Origin: Mrakia gelida | Lineage: Eukaryota > Basidiomycota > Tremellomycetes > Cystofilobasidiales > Mrakiaceae | NCBI GenBank assembly: GCA_024345305.1 | Contig: BRON01000006.1 | Coordinates: 558,001 to 622,000, forward strand | Length of the DNA: 64,000 nucleotides | Direction: 5' to 3' | In this document: in pieces, positions 12,893 through 25,323 of the stretch | How the letters are laid out: every line of letters begins with the position of its first letter | How positions within the stretch are numbered: position 1 is the first letter of the stretch | The notes under the pieces: generated by a model | Told to the model about the DNA's origin: nothing | What the model saw: only the letters and a program-made list of their open reading frames with translations | The model's database searches: none | Made by a program: the position numbers and the translations under genes

Positions 12893-14602
12893 TCAAGCCG
12901 ACGACGACGAAGGCTGCTTCCCGTCCCCTCCGATGTTGACAGAGTGAACAATGTGGTTTCCCCAAGAGCTGAGCTGGTGAGCAGTCGAATCGAGGGTGGT
13001 AGCGTTCTAGAGAAGAGGGAAGAGGTTCTAGGTCAGCGACCGTCGAACGCACTCGGAACGAGACGGGCGAGAAATCGATGAACAACTCACGCTGACGAGC
13101 TCCGACTTGTGTTCGACGATGTGAGTATCGATGGTGGTGTAGAGCTTCATTCGTTCCCTGCTCAAATCGAACTAAAGTCCTTCAGCTCGGATATTTCAGT
13201 GTCGAAGAGGAAGAGACGACGCGACCCACATCACATGATCCCTGACTCGATCGAGAACTCCCTCCGCCTTCTCGACGAGCTCTAAAGTTAAATCGACCGA
13301 GGAAGGAAGAGCCAAGAAGAAACTCGATCAGTTAAGACTCGCACGAGAGGAAGGGAGCGAAAGCTGAACGAACCATCTCCTCCCTGAACCCACTTCGCCT
13401 CGTCGTCCGCGTCGACGGCTCCCCACTTTTCATCGAAGACCTTGTGCTGCTCAGCGTAGAGGTCCGATTGAGCGATCTTGACGTAGAGTTTCGAGTAGGG
13501 GGTTTGGGACTGGTTCGAACGAAAGGGGAGGGAGAGGAAAGGAGAGGAGCGAGAGAGGTCAGACGCGTCGACGAGTCGAAGGAAGGATGAGGGACGAAGA
13601 CGAGACGTACTCTCCCTCCAGCTCCTCCTCCACCTCGGGCGTTTAACCCAGCCTCCAATCCTCCTCCTCTACCATCACCTTGCTCTCCAGCATCGTCGTC
13701 AACTTCCATCTCAGCCTCCTGCTCGTGCTGGTGCTGCTGCTCGTGTTCGTGCTCGTGCTCAACCTCCATCTCGACTTCAGCATCAGGTTCCTGCTTCCAC
13801 GACCCCCTCTGGATGTACTTGTTGTCCCCAACGTCTCCTCCTCGTCGTCGTTCCTCTCCCTCGTCCTCCTCTTGATCGTTCTCCTCCTCCTCGTCGACGT
13901 AGTCCGAATTCGACTGATCCTGGTAGCGAGACGAGGAAGAAGGAGGAGGGCTCTCAACGACGTCTTGATGTTCCTCCTCCTGTTGTTGTTGATGATGGTG
14001 TCCTCCTCCTCCTCCTCCTCGACCGTGCTTCCCGCTCCTCTCGACGACAAGGACGACCTCCTCTCGCTCTTCCTCAAGCTCCTCGAATCGATCGTCCTCC
14101 TGCTGCTCCTGCTGATGATGACTCTTCTTGCTCCTCTTCGGGTCAGGGAGGAGGGACCTCTTCTGATGGTGTTGCTGAGAGTCATATTGGTGCTGGTGGG
14201 AGGAGAGGGTGGTGGGTTGTTGCTGGGAGGGAGGTGGGTACATGCTGCTGTTCGTCGACGCTCCTCCTCCTCCTCCACCAAAGGCGAACTTGGTCGATCC
14301 TCGCTCTTTGAAGGCGAGTCCTCCTGCACCGACATTCCCACCACCTCCTGCTGCTGAGAACTATCGAAACAAGAAACGAGGGAAGGGTCAGCTCGGTTCG
14401 CTCTTGTCTCGCTCTCGAGCGAGGTCGAAGGAAACGAGTCGAAGCTCACCCTCCCTCGTCCTCCTCCTCCTCCTCTCGAAGCGGAAGCTGGATCTCCAGG
14501 AAGAGCGAACTGAGGTTCCTTTCGAGTTCCTCCCGAGTTGGATCGACCGAGAGGGTTGCTGGTGTTGTCGGATCGGGAACGATGAGCTCGAGAGGAGGAC
14601 AT
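12893..14602 (-). CDS. Low-complexity Gln/Glu/His-rich protein with a helical C-terminal domain
   Basis: Not recognised. It starts at ATG 14600-14602 (MSSSRAHRSRSDNTSNPLG). Exon 1 ends at 14450 and exon 2 runs 14360-13611. Residues about 50-300 are very low complexity: Gly runs, poly-Gln/His, a long acidic block (DYVDEEEENDQEEDEGEE) and an EHEHEHEQQHQHEQ stretch. After this comes an ordered C-terminus: SQTPYSKLYVKIAQSDLYAE, HKVFDEKWGAVDADDEAKW, LVEKAEGVLDRVRDHVMER, MKLYTTIDTHIVEHKSELVS and STAHQLSSWGNHIVHSV. The stop is TGA 12893-12895. The helical tail with regular hydrophobic spacing suggests a small coiled-coil or binding domain. The acidic part suggests a nuclear protein, but that is inference only. 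Confidence 0.6.
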
Positions 14603-15786
14603 GGTGCAGGTTAGGAAGGACGAGCTGCTGGGAACGAGAACGAAGGCAGGCAAAGGACGGAGAGAACAAAAGTAGAGCCGGTGAGTAGATCCGACTCTTC
14701 ACGGGAGGCGGGAAGAAACGCAAGATTAGGTGGCGAGGAGGAGACGAGAGTGGAATGGAAAGCAAAGGAAGAGGGAGGGAGGGAGGTTGAGCTCGAGCTC
14801 AACACCTTGACCTCTTCTCCTCCTTCGCTTCGCCAGCAATCCCGAGCGAGTTCAGCGGTTCAAGGGTGGATGAGCGTAGTGAATGACTTGCCTTCGTTCG
14901 AGGTTCTTTTGAGGGAATCGAAGAAGGGAAGGGAAGGAGGGAAAAGAGAAGATCGTCGTTGCGGGTCGAAAGGACAAGGGATTGAGATCTCGAGGGAGGA
15001 GGAGTCGGTCGGGTCCGCTTCCGCCCCCATCTTGGGGGGCAAAACTTTCTTCGCTTGGCCAATCTCGAGGTCTCAAAAATTCTCGAATCTGACCACTCAA
15101 TTAAAATGGGTCCATATCTCGAAGCGTCGTTCTGCTCTTGGATCTCGAGCGCGAACGCGACAACGCCGTCGCCTCGACCTCTCGACCGACTGACCGATCT
15201 TTTCTCGCCTCGAGAACTTCTCTGCTCCTTTTCTGACCCCCCTTCACCTCTCTCAGAGCTGAAGTCTTGAACTAGGAGTCTTCTCCCATTGGTTGCTGCT
15301 AGATCTGCTTCCGCTGTGCTGGCCAGGTTTTAGCTCGATCCCGATCAACCACTTCGGCCTTGTTTTCCCCTCGCCCGTCTTCGAACCGTTCTCTTTCTCT
15401 CTTTCCCTGCTTCTCCCTCCATCCCTCGGCCCTTGCTCGTAACTTTTTCACCCATAGCAACGCACGACACCTTCGTCTAAAAAGCTGTCCGTCGAGAAAT
15501 CTTACGCAAGAACGAGATCTTAGCGAGAGGGAGGGATTTGAAGAGGAAGGGACGGCATGGTCTCGACTCGCCTCTCTTCCCCCCTCCCTCCCGAATGAAC
15601 CCACTTTCTGCCTCCCAACCATCACCACGCGAAGGAAAACCCGATCTTCTTTCCCCTTCCGATCCTCAAAGCCATCTCTCTCTCTCAGCCCCCCCTTCTT
15701 CCCTATCTTCAACAAAGGAAATCGATCCCCCATCGAATCGAATCGACGAGCTCTCCCTTCCAAACTCCCGAGCTCAAGAGTGAAGC
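14603..15786. promoter_or_regulatory. Divergent promoter region upstream of the Zn2Cys6 regulator
   Basis: 1.2 kb between divergent starts, the longest clear regulatory gap in the first half. It holds CCAAT-type pentamers on each strand (CCAAT near 15060, ATTGG near 15289) and a long CT-rich leader just before 15787. No coding frame looks real. Confidence 0.5.
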
Positions 15787-18700
15787 ATGAGCGATAGCGA
15801 GGATCTTCGAGAAGTGAACCAGGAGGACAGGGAGGAAACTCAGGCGGAGAAGAAGAGGAGAGTTCAGAGAGCTTGTGAGTGAACCATGCTCGCAGTTTCT
15901 ATACAAGTTGGGAGGAGGGAGGAGGGAAGGAGGAGAGGGGAGGGAGCATGATGAGGTCGGTCTGTCGGTCGGGCTGGAAGAGGACGAGCGAGACTCGTTT
16001 AGCTCTCGTCTCTCTCGTTCGTTCTGACTCGTTCTTTTGCTTATACACACGACAGGCGACATCTGTAGGAAGAAGAAGGTCAGTCATCTGGTCTCTGTCC
16101 TTTGTAGAAGGGAGATGGGGGGGAGGAGAGAAGACAAGAAGAGGGAAAGAGAGAGAGCTCATGAATCCGTTCCCTTCCCTTCCCTTTCCCCTCGTCCAGG
16201 TCAAATGCGATGGAGCTTCAAAGGATAATGGAATCTGTACCAACTGTACGACCTTCCACTTCGACTGCACCTACGTCGAAGTAGCAAAGAAGTGAGTCCA
16301 TCTCGTTCTCTGACAGAAGCTCCAGCTCGACGGTGGCCGATTTCCTACTCGGTCACTCCTTCTCGTCACCGAGTGAGCCTCACAAGCCTGGGGATCGTTT
16401 TACTGACGGAAGCTTTCGTCGTACGATCCTTCATGTGCTGTAGGAGAGGACCTGTAAGTTCTTACCTTCGTCCTCTCAGGATTCTCGCGCTCGAGCTGAC
16501 TGAACTCGATCTTCGTCCTCGTCCCCTCCCCTCCACCTCTCTCTCTCGTCTCAGCCGAAAGGATACGTGGAATCGGTCGAGAACAGGCTCGAGAGGATGG
16601 AGAAGCTTCTTACTAGGGTACGCTCTTGTCCTCCCATTAGCCTGGAAGGATTTCTCCTTCCCCAGGCGTCTGAACGGCCAGAAAATCTCGAAGCTGACTC
16701 CCCTCCTTTCGCCTTGACTCATCCCCCCCATCCCCTTCCCCTCCTTCCAAGCTCTCGCCCGGATCCGATTTCACAGCCGAGCTGGGAGCCAGGATCCCTG
16801 ATCGAGACTCGTTCGATCTGGAGTCTCATAGACAGCTGGAACCTCCTGGAGCTGCACCCATACGAACTCGGAACACCGGCTCCTCAGGAGGAGGTGGAGG
16901 TGCAGGAGTCGCGAGCTCGTCGACTTCGACGCATCAGGTTCGTTCGCTCGCTTTCTCTTCCTTCTTCGAGCTTCACGGCCAGCTCTAGAGACTGGGAGCT
17001 GATCTTTGTCCTCTCTCTCTCTTTCGAATGGTCGCTCCTCCAGGCAAGCAGACACTCGTCGCCCAACTGCTCGACTTCGGAGATCATGAAGCCTTGGACG
17101 AAGGAAGGACCTCGAGGAGCTTCTGGAGAGTTTGAGGATCCCGAGGAGGACGAGGTCGAGATGTCGCTGATGAGCTCCTTAAAGCACTTCACGCTCTCGG
17201 ACGAGGAGGAGGAGAAGAAGGGATTCGTTGGGAAGGTGCGTTTCGCTGCTCGAACCGCGTCGTCGCGTCCGCACGTCGAACTGTTTTGGCTGACGTTCCT
17301 TGTTTCTTTCTCTTCGCGTTGATAGTCATCTGGTCTGCATCTCATCACCTCGATCCGAGACTTCAAGTACCCTACGAGCGCGAACACGGCAGCGGACCCG
17401 TTCTTCGAGAGCTTGACGTCCTCGCGTCGAAGTGAGCTTCCCCTCCCCTTGCGCTGTTCTTCGCCTGAGGAGAGGAGATGCATGCACGGCCGTTCACTGA
17501 CATCTCGATCTGCTCTTCAAAATATAGGGAAGTACTGGAAACGACCTCCTTGGGAAGACATCCTCTACAACTCCAACTCCCTCACCTCTCCCTCCCTTTG
17601 GCCACCACCGGATCTCATCCAACCTCTCGTCGACTCTTACTTCCTTCATACCAACACCTTCCACCCCGTCAGTAAACCGACCGACCCACTCTACCCGACG
17701 AACTTCCGACTCTTCGTTGACGTCTTTCCCTCTTTTCCTTCTCAGCTCCTCCACCGACCAACCTTCGAACGCGAGTTCGCCTCGAGACTCTACGAAACCG
17801 ATCGCTCCTTTGCTGGACTGTGCTTGACCGTCTTCGCTCTCGGAGCCCGATACATCAACGATCCAAGAGTCTCCAACGTCAAGGCCGACGACGAGCTCGC
17901 TCCGTACGCGAAGGGTTGGTGTTTCGTTCAGGAGTTCTTCAACATCTCGAGGAGTTGGGGAGATCTCGGTCATCTCCATGGAATTCAGGCTCTGGCTGTG
18001 AGTTCCTCGAAGTCACTCTCGAATTCGCTGCTTCATCCGATGCTGACTTCGTCCCTTTTCTTGCTCGACAGCTCGCCTGCATTTTCGTTGGTGGTTGCTC
18101 GGATCCTACGCTTCACTGGACTCTCATCGGAACTGCTCTTCGAGCTGTGAGTTGCTCTTCAACTTTCTCCACCGTGGAGAGCTTCGTTGAACTGACTCTT
18201 CGCGTCCTCTCTCCGTTTCGCAGTGCCTCGTGGGTTCCCATCTCCTCCAACTCGACTTCGTTTCCCTTCTCGACACTGACCCTTTTCTCCGTCTCTTCCC
18301 CAGGACCTCGGTCTCCATCGACGACACATCATTCGAGCGATGGCTCCCGATCAGGCTGAGCTTCACAAGCGTGTCTTCTGGTTCGTTCCTCCGAGCGTCG
18401 CGTCGAGGAGACACCAAAAAGACACCAAACTGACGCGTCCTTTCTCCTCCTTCAGGTCTCTCTACATCCTGGATCGAATCACCGCCGGATGTGAGTCCAT
18501 CGATCCTATCGCTCACACCCGGAATCTACATCTGACTTCTTCCGCTCTTCCCAGTCCTCGGTAGACCTGTCGGAATTCACGACGAGGAGTGAGTTCGCTC
18601 CCTCACGACTTCGCTCTTTCCTCTCGACTGACGAGACTCTTATTCCTCTTTTCCCTTCAGCATCGACGTCGACTTCCCTCTAGACTTGGATGACGAGTTC

Positions 18701-21146
18701 TGGGAGTGCGAGGACCCGAAACTCAACTTCAAACAACCGCCGAACAAGCCTTCGAAGACCGCCGCGTTCATCTCGATGTTGAAGCTCCAGCAGATCGTCG
18801 GTTACTGCCTGAGGACGATCGTGAGTCGCCTTCGTCCTCTAGCCCTCCCCCTTTCTTCGCTGACCTCTCTCTCGCTCTCTCGCTTTCCCAGTACGCCATC
18901 AACAAGAGCAAAATGATGGCAGGTCGCCTTCGTCTCGAGTTCGTTTCTCTCCTCCCTTCGCTCAGCTGACCACGTCCCTCCTACTCTCGCAGCTCAACTT
19001 CAACACCATCGAGGCTCAACAGCACATCGTCGCTGAACTCGACAGTGGACTCAACGCTTGGCTCGACCAGATTCCCAAGCAGTTCGTTCTCCTCTCTCCC
19101 TCTCGCGTCGTCCCGCTCTCGCTGAACTTCTTCCCTGCCGCTTCCTAATCTCAGCCTCAAATGGGACCCTCACAACCGAAACAACATCTGGTTCCAGCAA
19201 TCCGCGTACCTCTACTCGACCTACTACACCGCTCAGGTGCGTTTTCCTCGCCGCTGGACGATCTTAACCGAACGCGACGCTGATTGACTCGCTCGTCCCA
19301 ACAGATCCTCGTCCACCGACCTTTCATCCCCTCGCCGTCCAAACCTTCCAGGATCGGATTCCCTTCTCTCGCCATCTGCACCAACGCCGCGAGAAGTGGT
19401 ACCCACGTCATGTCAGTCCGAAACCTCTTTCTCGTCGAGCTTCTTCGCTTCGTCGCGCTGACCTTTCCCCTCCCTTCCCTTCGCTTCAGCGACGTCGCTC
19501 GACACCGAGAGAGCTTCGATGGATTCGAGATGGTCGCTGTCTCCCAGAGCTTCATGTTTGGAGTTGTGCTTCTCATCAACGTCTGGGGAGGGAAGAAGAG
19601 TGGATCGATTGGAGATCCGGACATGGCGTGAGTCGAGAACGACTCTTTCGACTGAGCGACGCGTCGCACCCTTGCGATTCTGACGACGGCTCGTCATCTT
19701 TTTCTCGACTCGCAGGCTCAAGGACGTCGGGAAGATCGTCGCTCTGGAGACCTCGGCGGAGGGGAGATGGTTGTTCGCTGGAAAATTGAAGTGAGTCGCG
19801 TCCGAACTCGTCTCTTCTTTTTCCCTCTCTCCATCGTCCGCGTCCGCGCTCCCCTCGACGATCGCTGACCTGATTATCCTCTTTTTCCTTGCTCCCTACT
19901 ATCAGGGACATCCTGAGCGAACTCGCGAGTCAGACGAACGCTCCCATCAATCCTCCCAGATCTCTCGACGTCTCCAACAAGCGAACCCGAGATACCGGAG
20001 CGATGGAGACCGACCAAGCTTCGAGCTCGACCTCGAAAACAACCCCGAGTCGAAGGAAGAGCACGACAACGAGGAAACCATCGTCGACGAGCCGAGCGTC
20101 AGCTCAGACACCCTCGGAGGGTTCTCGACCCACCTCGATCCATCATCACTCCCCGGCCAACTCCAACCCTTCCCCTCGCGACTCGGCTCGAGGATCGTCC
20201 ACGTCGCTCGACAGGGACATCATGAACGAAACCGGAGTCAGCCAAATCCCCGTCCCTTCCCCCTTCTTCAGCAACAACACCCAGTTCTCGCCCGACGCGC
20301 TCGACCAATCGATGGATCCTCTCAACTTCCTTCCCCTCGGTCAGAACACCAACAACCCTTATGGACTCCCTCTTCCTCCTCCTCCTCAGGCCCAGAACAA
20401 CAACCCTCCTCCTCCACCACTCTCGTCCCTCAACCCTTCCAATTTCGCCGACTTCTTCCCTCATACGAGCGATCCCAACACCCGCGCTCAACAGGCTCAG
20501 TTCTTCGCATTCCTCCAGAGCCAGAACCCAGGTCTCCTCACTCCTTCCCAGCAACCACAACCTCAACCTCCTCAACAGCAGCAGCAGCAACAGCCCCAGC
20601 CGATGCAGCCCCACGGCCAACTCCCCTTCCCTCATCATCAAGCGAACGGGGGATTCCTCCCTGCTCAACAGCAACAGCAGTTCCAGCAGCAGCAACAGCT
20701 CCTCCAGCAGTACCAGCAGCAGCAGCAGCAGAACCTCGCAGGACCGTCGCCGCCGTTGAACACGAACTCGAATGGACAGTTCGGGTTTGAGCAGGTCGGA
20801 TCAGGTCTGGACATTTCGTTCTTCAACCCTCAGCTCGCGCTGTTCGGAGCGGGAGGAAGCCATAACAACGGCTCGAACGGAGGTGTTGGGAATGGGAACG
20901 TCGGTAGTGGGTCGAGTAGCGGTGGGAACGCGGACGAAGCGACCTCAGGGATTTGGGCGGCTGCTCCTAACGGGTTCGAGTGAGTCTTTATCTTCGTTCC
21001 TTTTCGTTCGCGCCTCGAGTTCTTGTTCTGACGAGCTTCCTTCCTTCCATCTTCTGTTCCGCCTCCACAGGATCGACGACTGGTCCTCTTACCTCGCTAA
21101 TTTCTCAGTCGGAGACGGGCAGCAACAACAGCCTCGACAATCTTAG
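15787..21146 (+). CDS. Zn2Cys6 transcription factor with Fungal_trans domain
   Basis: DNA-binding regulator, about 17 exons. It starts at ATG 15787 (MSDSEDLREVNQEDREE). The zinc cluster is built across exons 15787-15874, 16056-16078, 16200-16291, 16444-16453 and 16555-16617. It reads RACDICRKKKVKCDGAS, GICTNCTTFHFDCTYVEV, KKRGPPKGYVES and ENRLERMEKLLTR: a CX2CX6C...CX2CX6C cluster, a linker and a dimerisation coil. The fungal regulatory middle-homology domain follows: WKRPPWEDILYNSNS, LIQPLVDSYFLHTNTFHP, LCLTVFALGARYINDPR, QAELHKRVFWSLYILDRI and LGRPVGIHDE. The C-terminus is Ser/Pro/Asn-rich with poly-Gln blocks, probably activating. The linker and domain style resemble XlnR/xylanolytic-type activators, but the target genes cannot be told from sequence. 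The 10-nt exon is discussed in the findings. Confidence 0.9.
20565..20735 (+). repeat. Poly-glutamine (CAG/CAA) tracts in the regulator's C-terminus
   Basis: Several mixed CAG/CAA runs encode Gln blocks in the activation-type tail of the Zn2Cys6 regulator. The mixed codons argue that Gln is selected at protein level rather than being a pure microsatellite. The antisense open frame across this region is a shadow. Confidence 0.85.
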
Positions 21147-21694
21147 CTCGTCCCTCCTTTCTCTCTCCCCCCTCCTTCTTCGTTTGTTTCTCTCTCTCTG
21201 CGATCGCCTCGGTTGGACGATATTACAGTACTCTACATCTCCCTCATCTCCTCGCTTTGTTTCTTGTAGTCATCTCTCCCCTTCCCAATCTCAAGCGTTC
21301 TCTTCTCGATACAGTTTCCTTCTCGGTCTACATCTCGTTTCGACGCGTCTCCCTTCTTTGTTTTCGTCCGTCCGTTCGTTCGCTTCGTTTCGATAGCACA
21401 TGAAACACTCTCCCCCTTCCTGGTTCTGAAGGCATTGAGAGAGTGGAGATGGGGAAACCACAAGATGCGTCGTTACGATGAAAAGCAAAGCGGAGCAAGA
21501 GCAAAACGCAGAGAGAGAGAGGGAGAGATCGTGAAGAGATAAGAGACAGTGTGTGGTTGAGGAGAACCTTCCAGGTGAGAGACCAACGGAAAAAAGGAAC
21601 AGAAATGTAGGGATAAAAAGGAAGAAAAAACAACCAGAGAGCGAGAACCAGGACCAGCCCGTTTTTGTTCGACGACGCGTCGCGTCGCTTCAAA
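21147..21694. other. Convergent 3' region
   Basis: Between the stop codons of the Zn2Cys6 regulator and the membrane-protein gene. T-rich on the left and A-rich on the right, as expected for two facing 3' UTRs. No gene seen. Confidence 0.5.
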
Positions 21695-23219
21695 TCAAAC
21701 CGCGTACCCAACCCCCTCCCCCTCCTCCTCCTCCCTCTCCTTCGCTCTCACTCCGCCCACCCCAAACTCGATCATCACAAACGACCCCTCACTACCACTC
21801 CCCCCATTGCCATGCTCTTCACTACTCCCTCCTCCCCGTCCCACACTCGACGAAGTCCTCGAAACCCTCGAATTCGTAGACATCGACCCCCACGCAGACG
21901 TTCCATGTCCCGCCGCACTAGCGCTAGCGCTGGCGCTCATCGAGCTCTTACTACCAGCTCGTTTCCTCCCCGTCCCTGTAGAACTAGCTTTCGCGTCTTC
22001 GGGCGTAGCGACGACCTGAGGTGCTCCTTGATACTCTGCGAAGGGGTCTTCGCGAGCTAGTTGACAAGGGGAGGGGGGGACGGGGAGTTGGGTTTGGGGG
22101 GAGAGGGTTGAGAGGTTGGCTGAGGGGTTGTAGGAGACGACGGAGAGGGAGGATTGGGACGGTAGGGTTGAGGTGGAGTAGGTTGGGATGGAGAGGCTTG
22201 AGAGAGAGGTGTGGTGGGGGGGTTGGATGTAGAGTTGGGGTGGGGAGACGGGGGAGTCGAGAGTTTGGTAGGAGGTGGAGAACGGGGAGGGACTGGAGGA
22301 TTGATCCGAGGGACGACGCGAGATGGAGGGAGGTGGGAAGGTGGGGTAGCTGTCGATGGGAAGAGGAAGTGGAGGTGGGGAGGAGGATTGGAAGGTGAGA
22401 GAGGGGTCGATGAAGTATCTGGGTTCGTTCTGCGAATCGAACAAAGGGAAGATGAGCTTGAGTGAGCGGGGCGGAGCTCGCGAGGGGAGGAAAGGAAAGA
22501 CAACGCGCGCGACTCGACTCACCGATCCTGCTCCTCCTCCCTTTTCCCAACCACCTAGAGAGTCCTGACTCCGAGACTCGCCTAGTACACCTTCCTCTTC
22601 TCCTTGTCTAGAAAGGAAGGAGCTCTGTCGCTCGTACTGGAACTGAAGAGGAAGACCGGCTGCCCTCTTTCTGCGCAGGTACCAGAGGAGGACAAGGAAG
22701 AGGACGACGGCGAAGACGACTCCTCCAACGACGGCTGGGATGATGATCACGAGAAGAGATCTGGAAGGAAGCTCAGCACGTGTCAGGGAAGATCGAGAAG
22801 CAGAAGAGAAGCGAAACAGAAGTGTGACGAACTTGGTAGAAGGCGAGGAAGTCGCGGATGCGGACTCGCTGATCGTTTCAACCAAACGAAACCAAAAGCT
22901 CTGCAAAGATCAGTTTTTGGTTCGTCTCGTTGCGGGTGAAAAGTTTCGAAGGACGTACGTTACAAAGATGACTAGCTGAGTAGCTGTTGGTGAGATCAGA
23001 GTGCTTGCGGAAGGAAGAATGAGCCTGGAGGGGAGAGGAAGAGAACAACGAGAAGGTGATCAGCTCGCTCGTTCCCTCTCCTCCCCTCCCCTCTCACTCT
23101 CCCTCCCACTCTCCATACAAAGTCTGAAGACCGTTAACTCACTGATCCGTACCAGACGCCAGCACATCAATCCCTCCATCGGTGGTAGTAACAGGGCTCA
23201 TCCAACGAGAGAAAGTGGT
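21695..23219 (-). CDS. Single-pass membrane protein, Ser/Pro-rich cytoplasmic tail; 5' end unresolved
   Basis: Not recognised. A strong transmembrane helix (RSLLVIIIPAVVGGVVFAVV then LFLVLLWY) is followed by the stop-transfer RRKR. The long tail contains NEPRYFIDPSLTFQSSS, DSPVSPPQLYIQPPHH, SPCQLAREDPFAEYQGAP and GSFVMIEFGVGG before TGA 21695-21697. Upstream of the helix are exons that look extracellular (TTFSRWMSPVTTTDGGIDV; QAHSSFRKHSDLTNSYSA). The layout (Ser-rich ectodomain, one helix, phosphorylatable tail) recalls fungal wall-stress sensors, but there is no WSC or Mid2 motif, so this is only an analogy. Further 5' exons, including a signal peptide, probably lie between 23220 and about 23850. 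I could not place a convincing start codon. Confidence 0.6.
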
Positions 23220-23985
23220 CTAGAAAAGCGAGATCGTCCGTTTCGTCGAGCTCAGCCGCGAAGAGTCGAGGGAGGGAGGGGGAGGGGAGGGAAACGACCA
23301 GTCGAGTGGTGGGACTGCGATGGGCGAGCTGAGGAGGGACCGAAACGAAAACAAGGAAGGCGGAAAGGAGTGTGCTGAGATATGGGATGTTGGCTGTTAG
23401 GACGAAAGGGAAGAAAGGAAGGAGGAGGGGGGGAAAAGATCCGTTGGGTTTCAGGGGTCGAGAGTCGCACAGGGGGGAGCGGTTGGGCTGAGGAGGGAAC
23501 GATAGATGAAGAGAGGCTCGAGTCATGTAGAAGAGACGACGAGAACAGGTTTGATGGATGTTGAGGACCTACCTGGAGACGAACGAAGCAAGCAAGGCGA
23601 GAAGAGAGGAAGAAGAGAAAGGAGGAGGGACCTGGTCGGACGGACGCGTTCGCCCTTCGCAGTGTGTAGATCTCTGCGGAAGAAACCGCGTTTTTGGTGT
23701 AGTCTCCTTGCGTAGCTCCTTTCTTCCTGTCCCTAGAAAGGGTCGAAGAGTGGGAGTCGATCAGCCTTTGTTCCTGCCCGCTCGACCCTCGAAAATATCG
23801 TGGCTCGACAAAGGTCCAAGCTGGGACGCGTTGTGTGAATCGCACTCACCCTTTCCTCTCTTCCACAAAGAACTGCGAAGGTCAGAAGCCAACAGGCAAG
23901 ATCTCTACCTCGCTTCTCTGGTCCTTCCGCCTTTCCGAGCTCCGCAAGAACTCACCCAAACGGAACACTCGAGAGACAACAAAGC

Positions 23986-25208
23986 TCATGATCCCGCCCC
24001 TCCCTCCTTCTTCCCAAACTCCCAACTCCCCAAACACCCTCTCCTCGGATGTTCTCCCACCCTCCCTCTCCACCTCCCCCACCGCTTCGCATCCTCCCCT
24101 TCCTCCCCTCTCGCAACGACAAACTCCCTCCACGCACTCTCCACCCATTCTTCACCCAACTCGACCTCTCCTCCCCACATGATCAAGATCATCGCCAGCG
24201 TAGCCCTCGCAAACGCCCCCTCCACGACCAACCCTTCCTCCTCGCACAGCTCCAGAAGATCCAGCGACTGGGAGTAAGCGAGGGCAGGGGAGGTAGGGAA
24301 GAGGGTATCGACCGCTTCCTTGAGCGACGCGATTTCCGAGCGATTCTGATCCGAGGTCGATTGGTGAGACGGGCGAAGTTGGCCATCTCCTTCCTCCTCC
24401 GGCTTGACCTCGTCGAGGAAGACGCTCGTGGGGACCATGGAACAAGGGGGACAGTTGCAGAGGAAGTTAAAGGATTTGAGGAGGTGGACTCTTCGTTCGA
24501 AGGATGGGAGGAGCAGACGGGTCGAGAGGTAGGAGAGGGTGAGTTCTGTGTTGGGAGGGATGTCGGAAAGGGTTCGGATTTGGATGGTTTGGGTTGAGGG
24601 GTGGAAGGTGTGCTCGCAGTTGGGAAGGCAGGAGTGGTTGAGACGGGAGGCGAGAGGGAAGATGGCGGATCTGGGAAGCGAGAAGGGAGGGAGGAGGGAG
24701 GTGAGCTCGACGGATTTTGAGAAGAGCGAAGGGGGACGTCTGAAGAGCTGCGAGAGAGGGAGCTCACTCTCCTGGACCTGCTGGGAGGACGTTGGTCTGA
24801 TTGAGAAGAGCAGCAGAGATGAAAGTATAGATCAGCTCGGGTTCATCGACGAGGCTCAAACAAAGGAGAAGAGAGAGGAGAAACAGAGAAGGAGAAGATC
24901 GAGCCCACCTTGAAGACTCCCATCACGGGTGAGATCTCCTTGTCCCCCGATCTACAGTTGGACAAGGATAAGAAAGCTCTCTGTTGATCCTTCCCCAGCT
25001 TCCTAACCCTTCCTTGGACATCCTCTTCCGACCGAGCATCCTGAGGGATCGTGAAGAGCGGAGAGTCCTGAAAGAGAAGCGTCCCTCGAGGGAGGGTGGC
25101 TTCGGTCGAGCTGTAGAGTGATTGTCCGCCTTCCTCTGTGGATTTGAGAACGTAGAGAGGAGCCGAGGAGGAAGAAGGGATCCCTGAAGAAGCTGAAAGA
25201 GAGGCCAT
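23986..25208 (-). CDS. SET-domain protein (SMYD-like, without MYND finger)
   Basis: Probable protein-lysine methyltransferase. It starts at ATG 25206-25208. The N-terminal SET half reads EATLPRGTLLFQDSPLFTIP and GKDQQRAFLSLSNC. The exon ending at 24909 is followed by TNVLPAGPGE. The core then reads SAIFPLASRLNHSCLPNCEH (the NHSCxPNC motif that binds cofactor and substrate), TLSDIPPNTELTLSYL (the ELxxSY motif) and FNFLCNCPPC (post-SET Cys cluster). A C-terminal helical region follows, containing ALAYSQSLDLLELCEEEGL, and ends at TGA 23986. No MYND zinc finger interrupts the SET domain. This matches the common fungal SET-domain family of about 350-400 residues. The substrate is unknown. Confidence 0.85.
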
Positions 25209-25323
25209 GGTGGTTTGAAGGGCCTGGGGACGGTGAGCTCGAGCTCGTCGAAGACCTCCTTCGTTTCGACGATCCTCCTTCTTCTTCTTGTCGTTCAACT
25301 CCATCTCCCTCCCTCCTTTGACC

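Noticed and set aside
13680..14357. Leu/Val-rich frame on the plus strand resembling a membrane protein
   Set aside because: Antisense of the Gln/Glu/His-rich repeats; the hydrophobic look is produced by the reverse of CAC/CAG/GAG/GAC codons.
14681..15193. 170-residue plus-strand frame in the divergent promoter
   Set aside because: Charged low-complexity text, no homology pattern, crossed by intron-like signals. Treated as non-coding.
20099..20695. Leu-rich minus-strand frame
   Set aside because: Antisense of the poly-Gln region of the Zn2Cys6 regulator.
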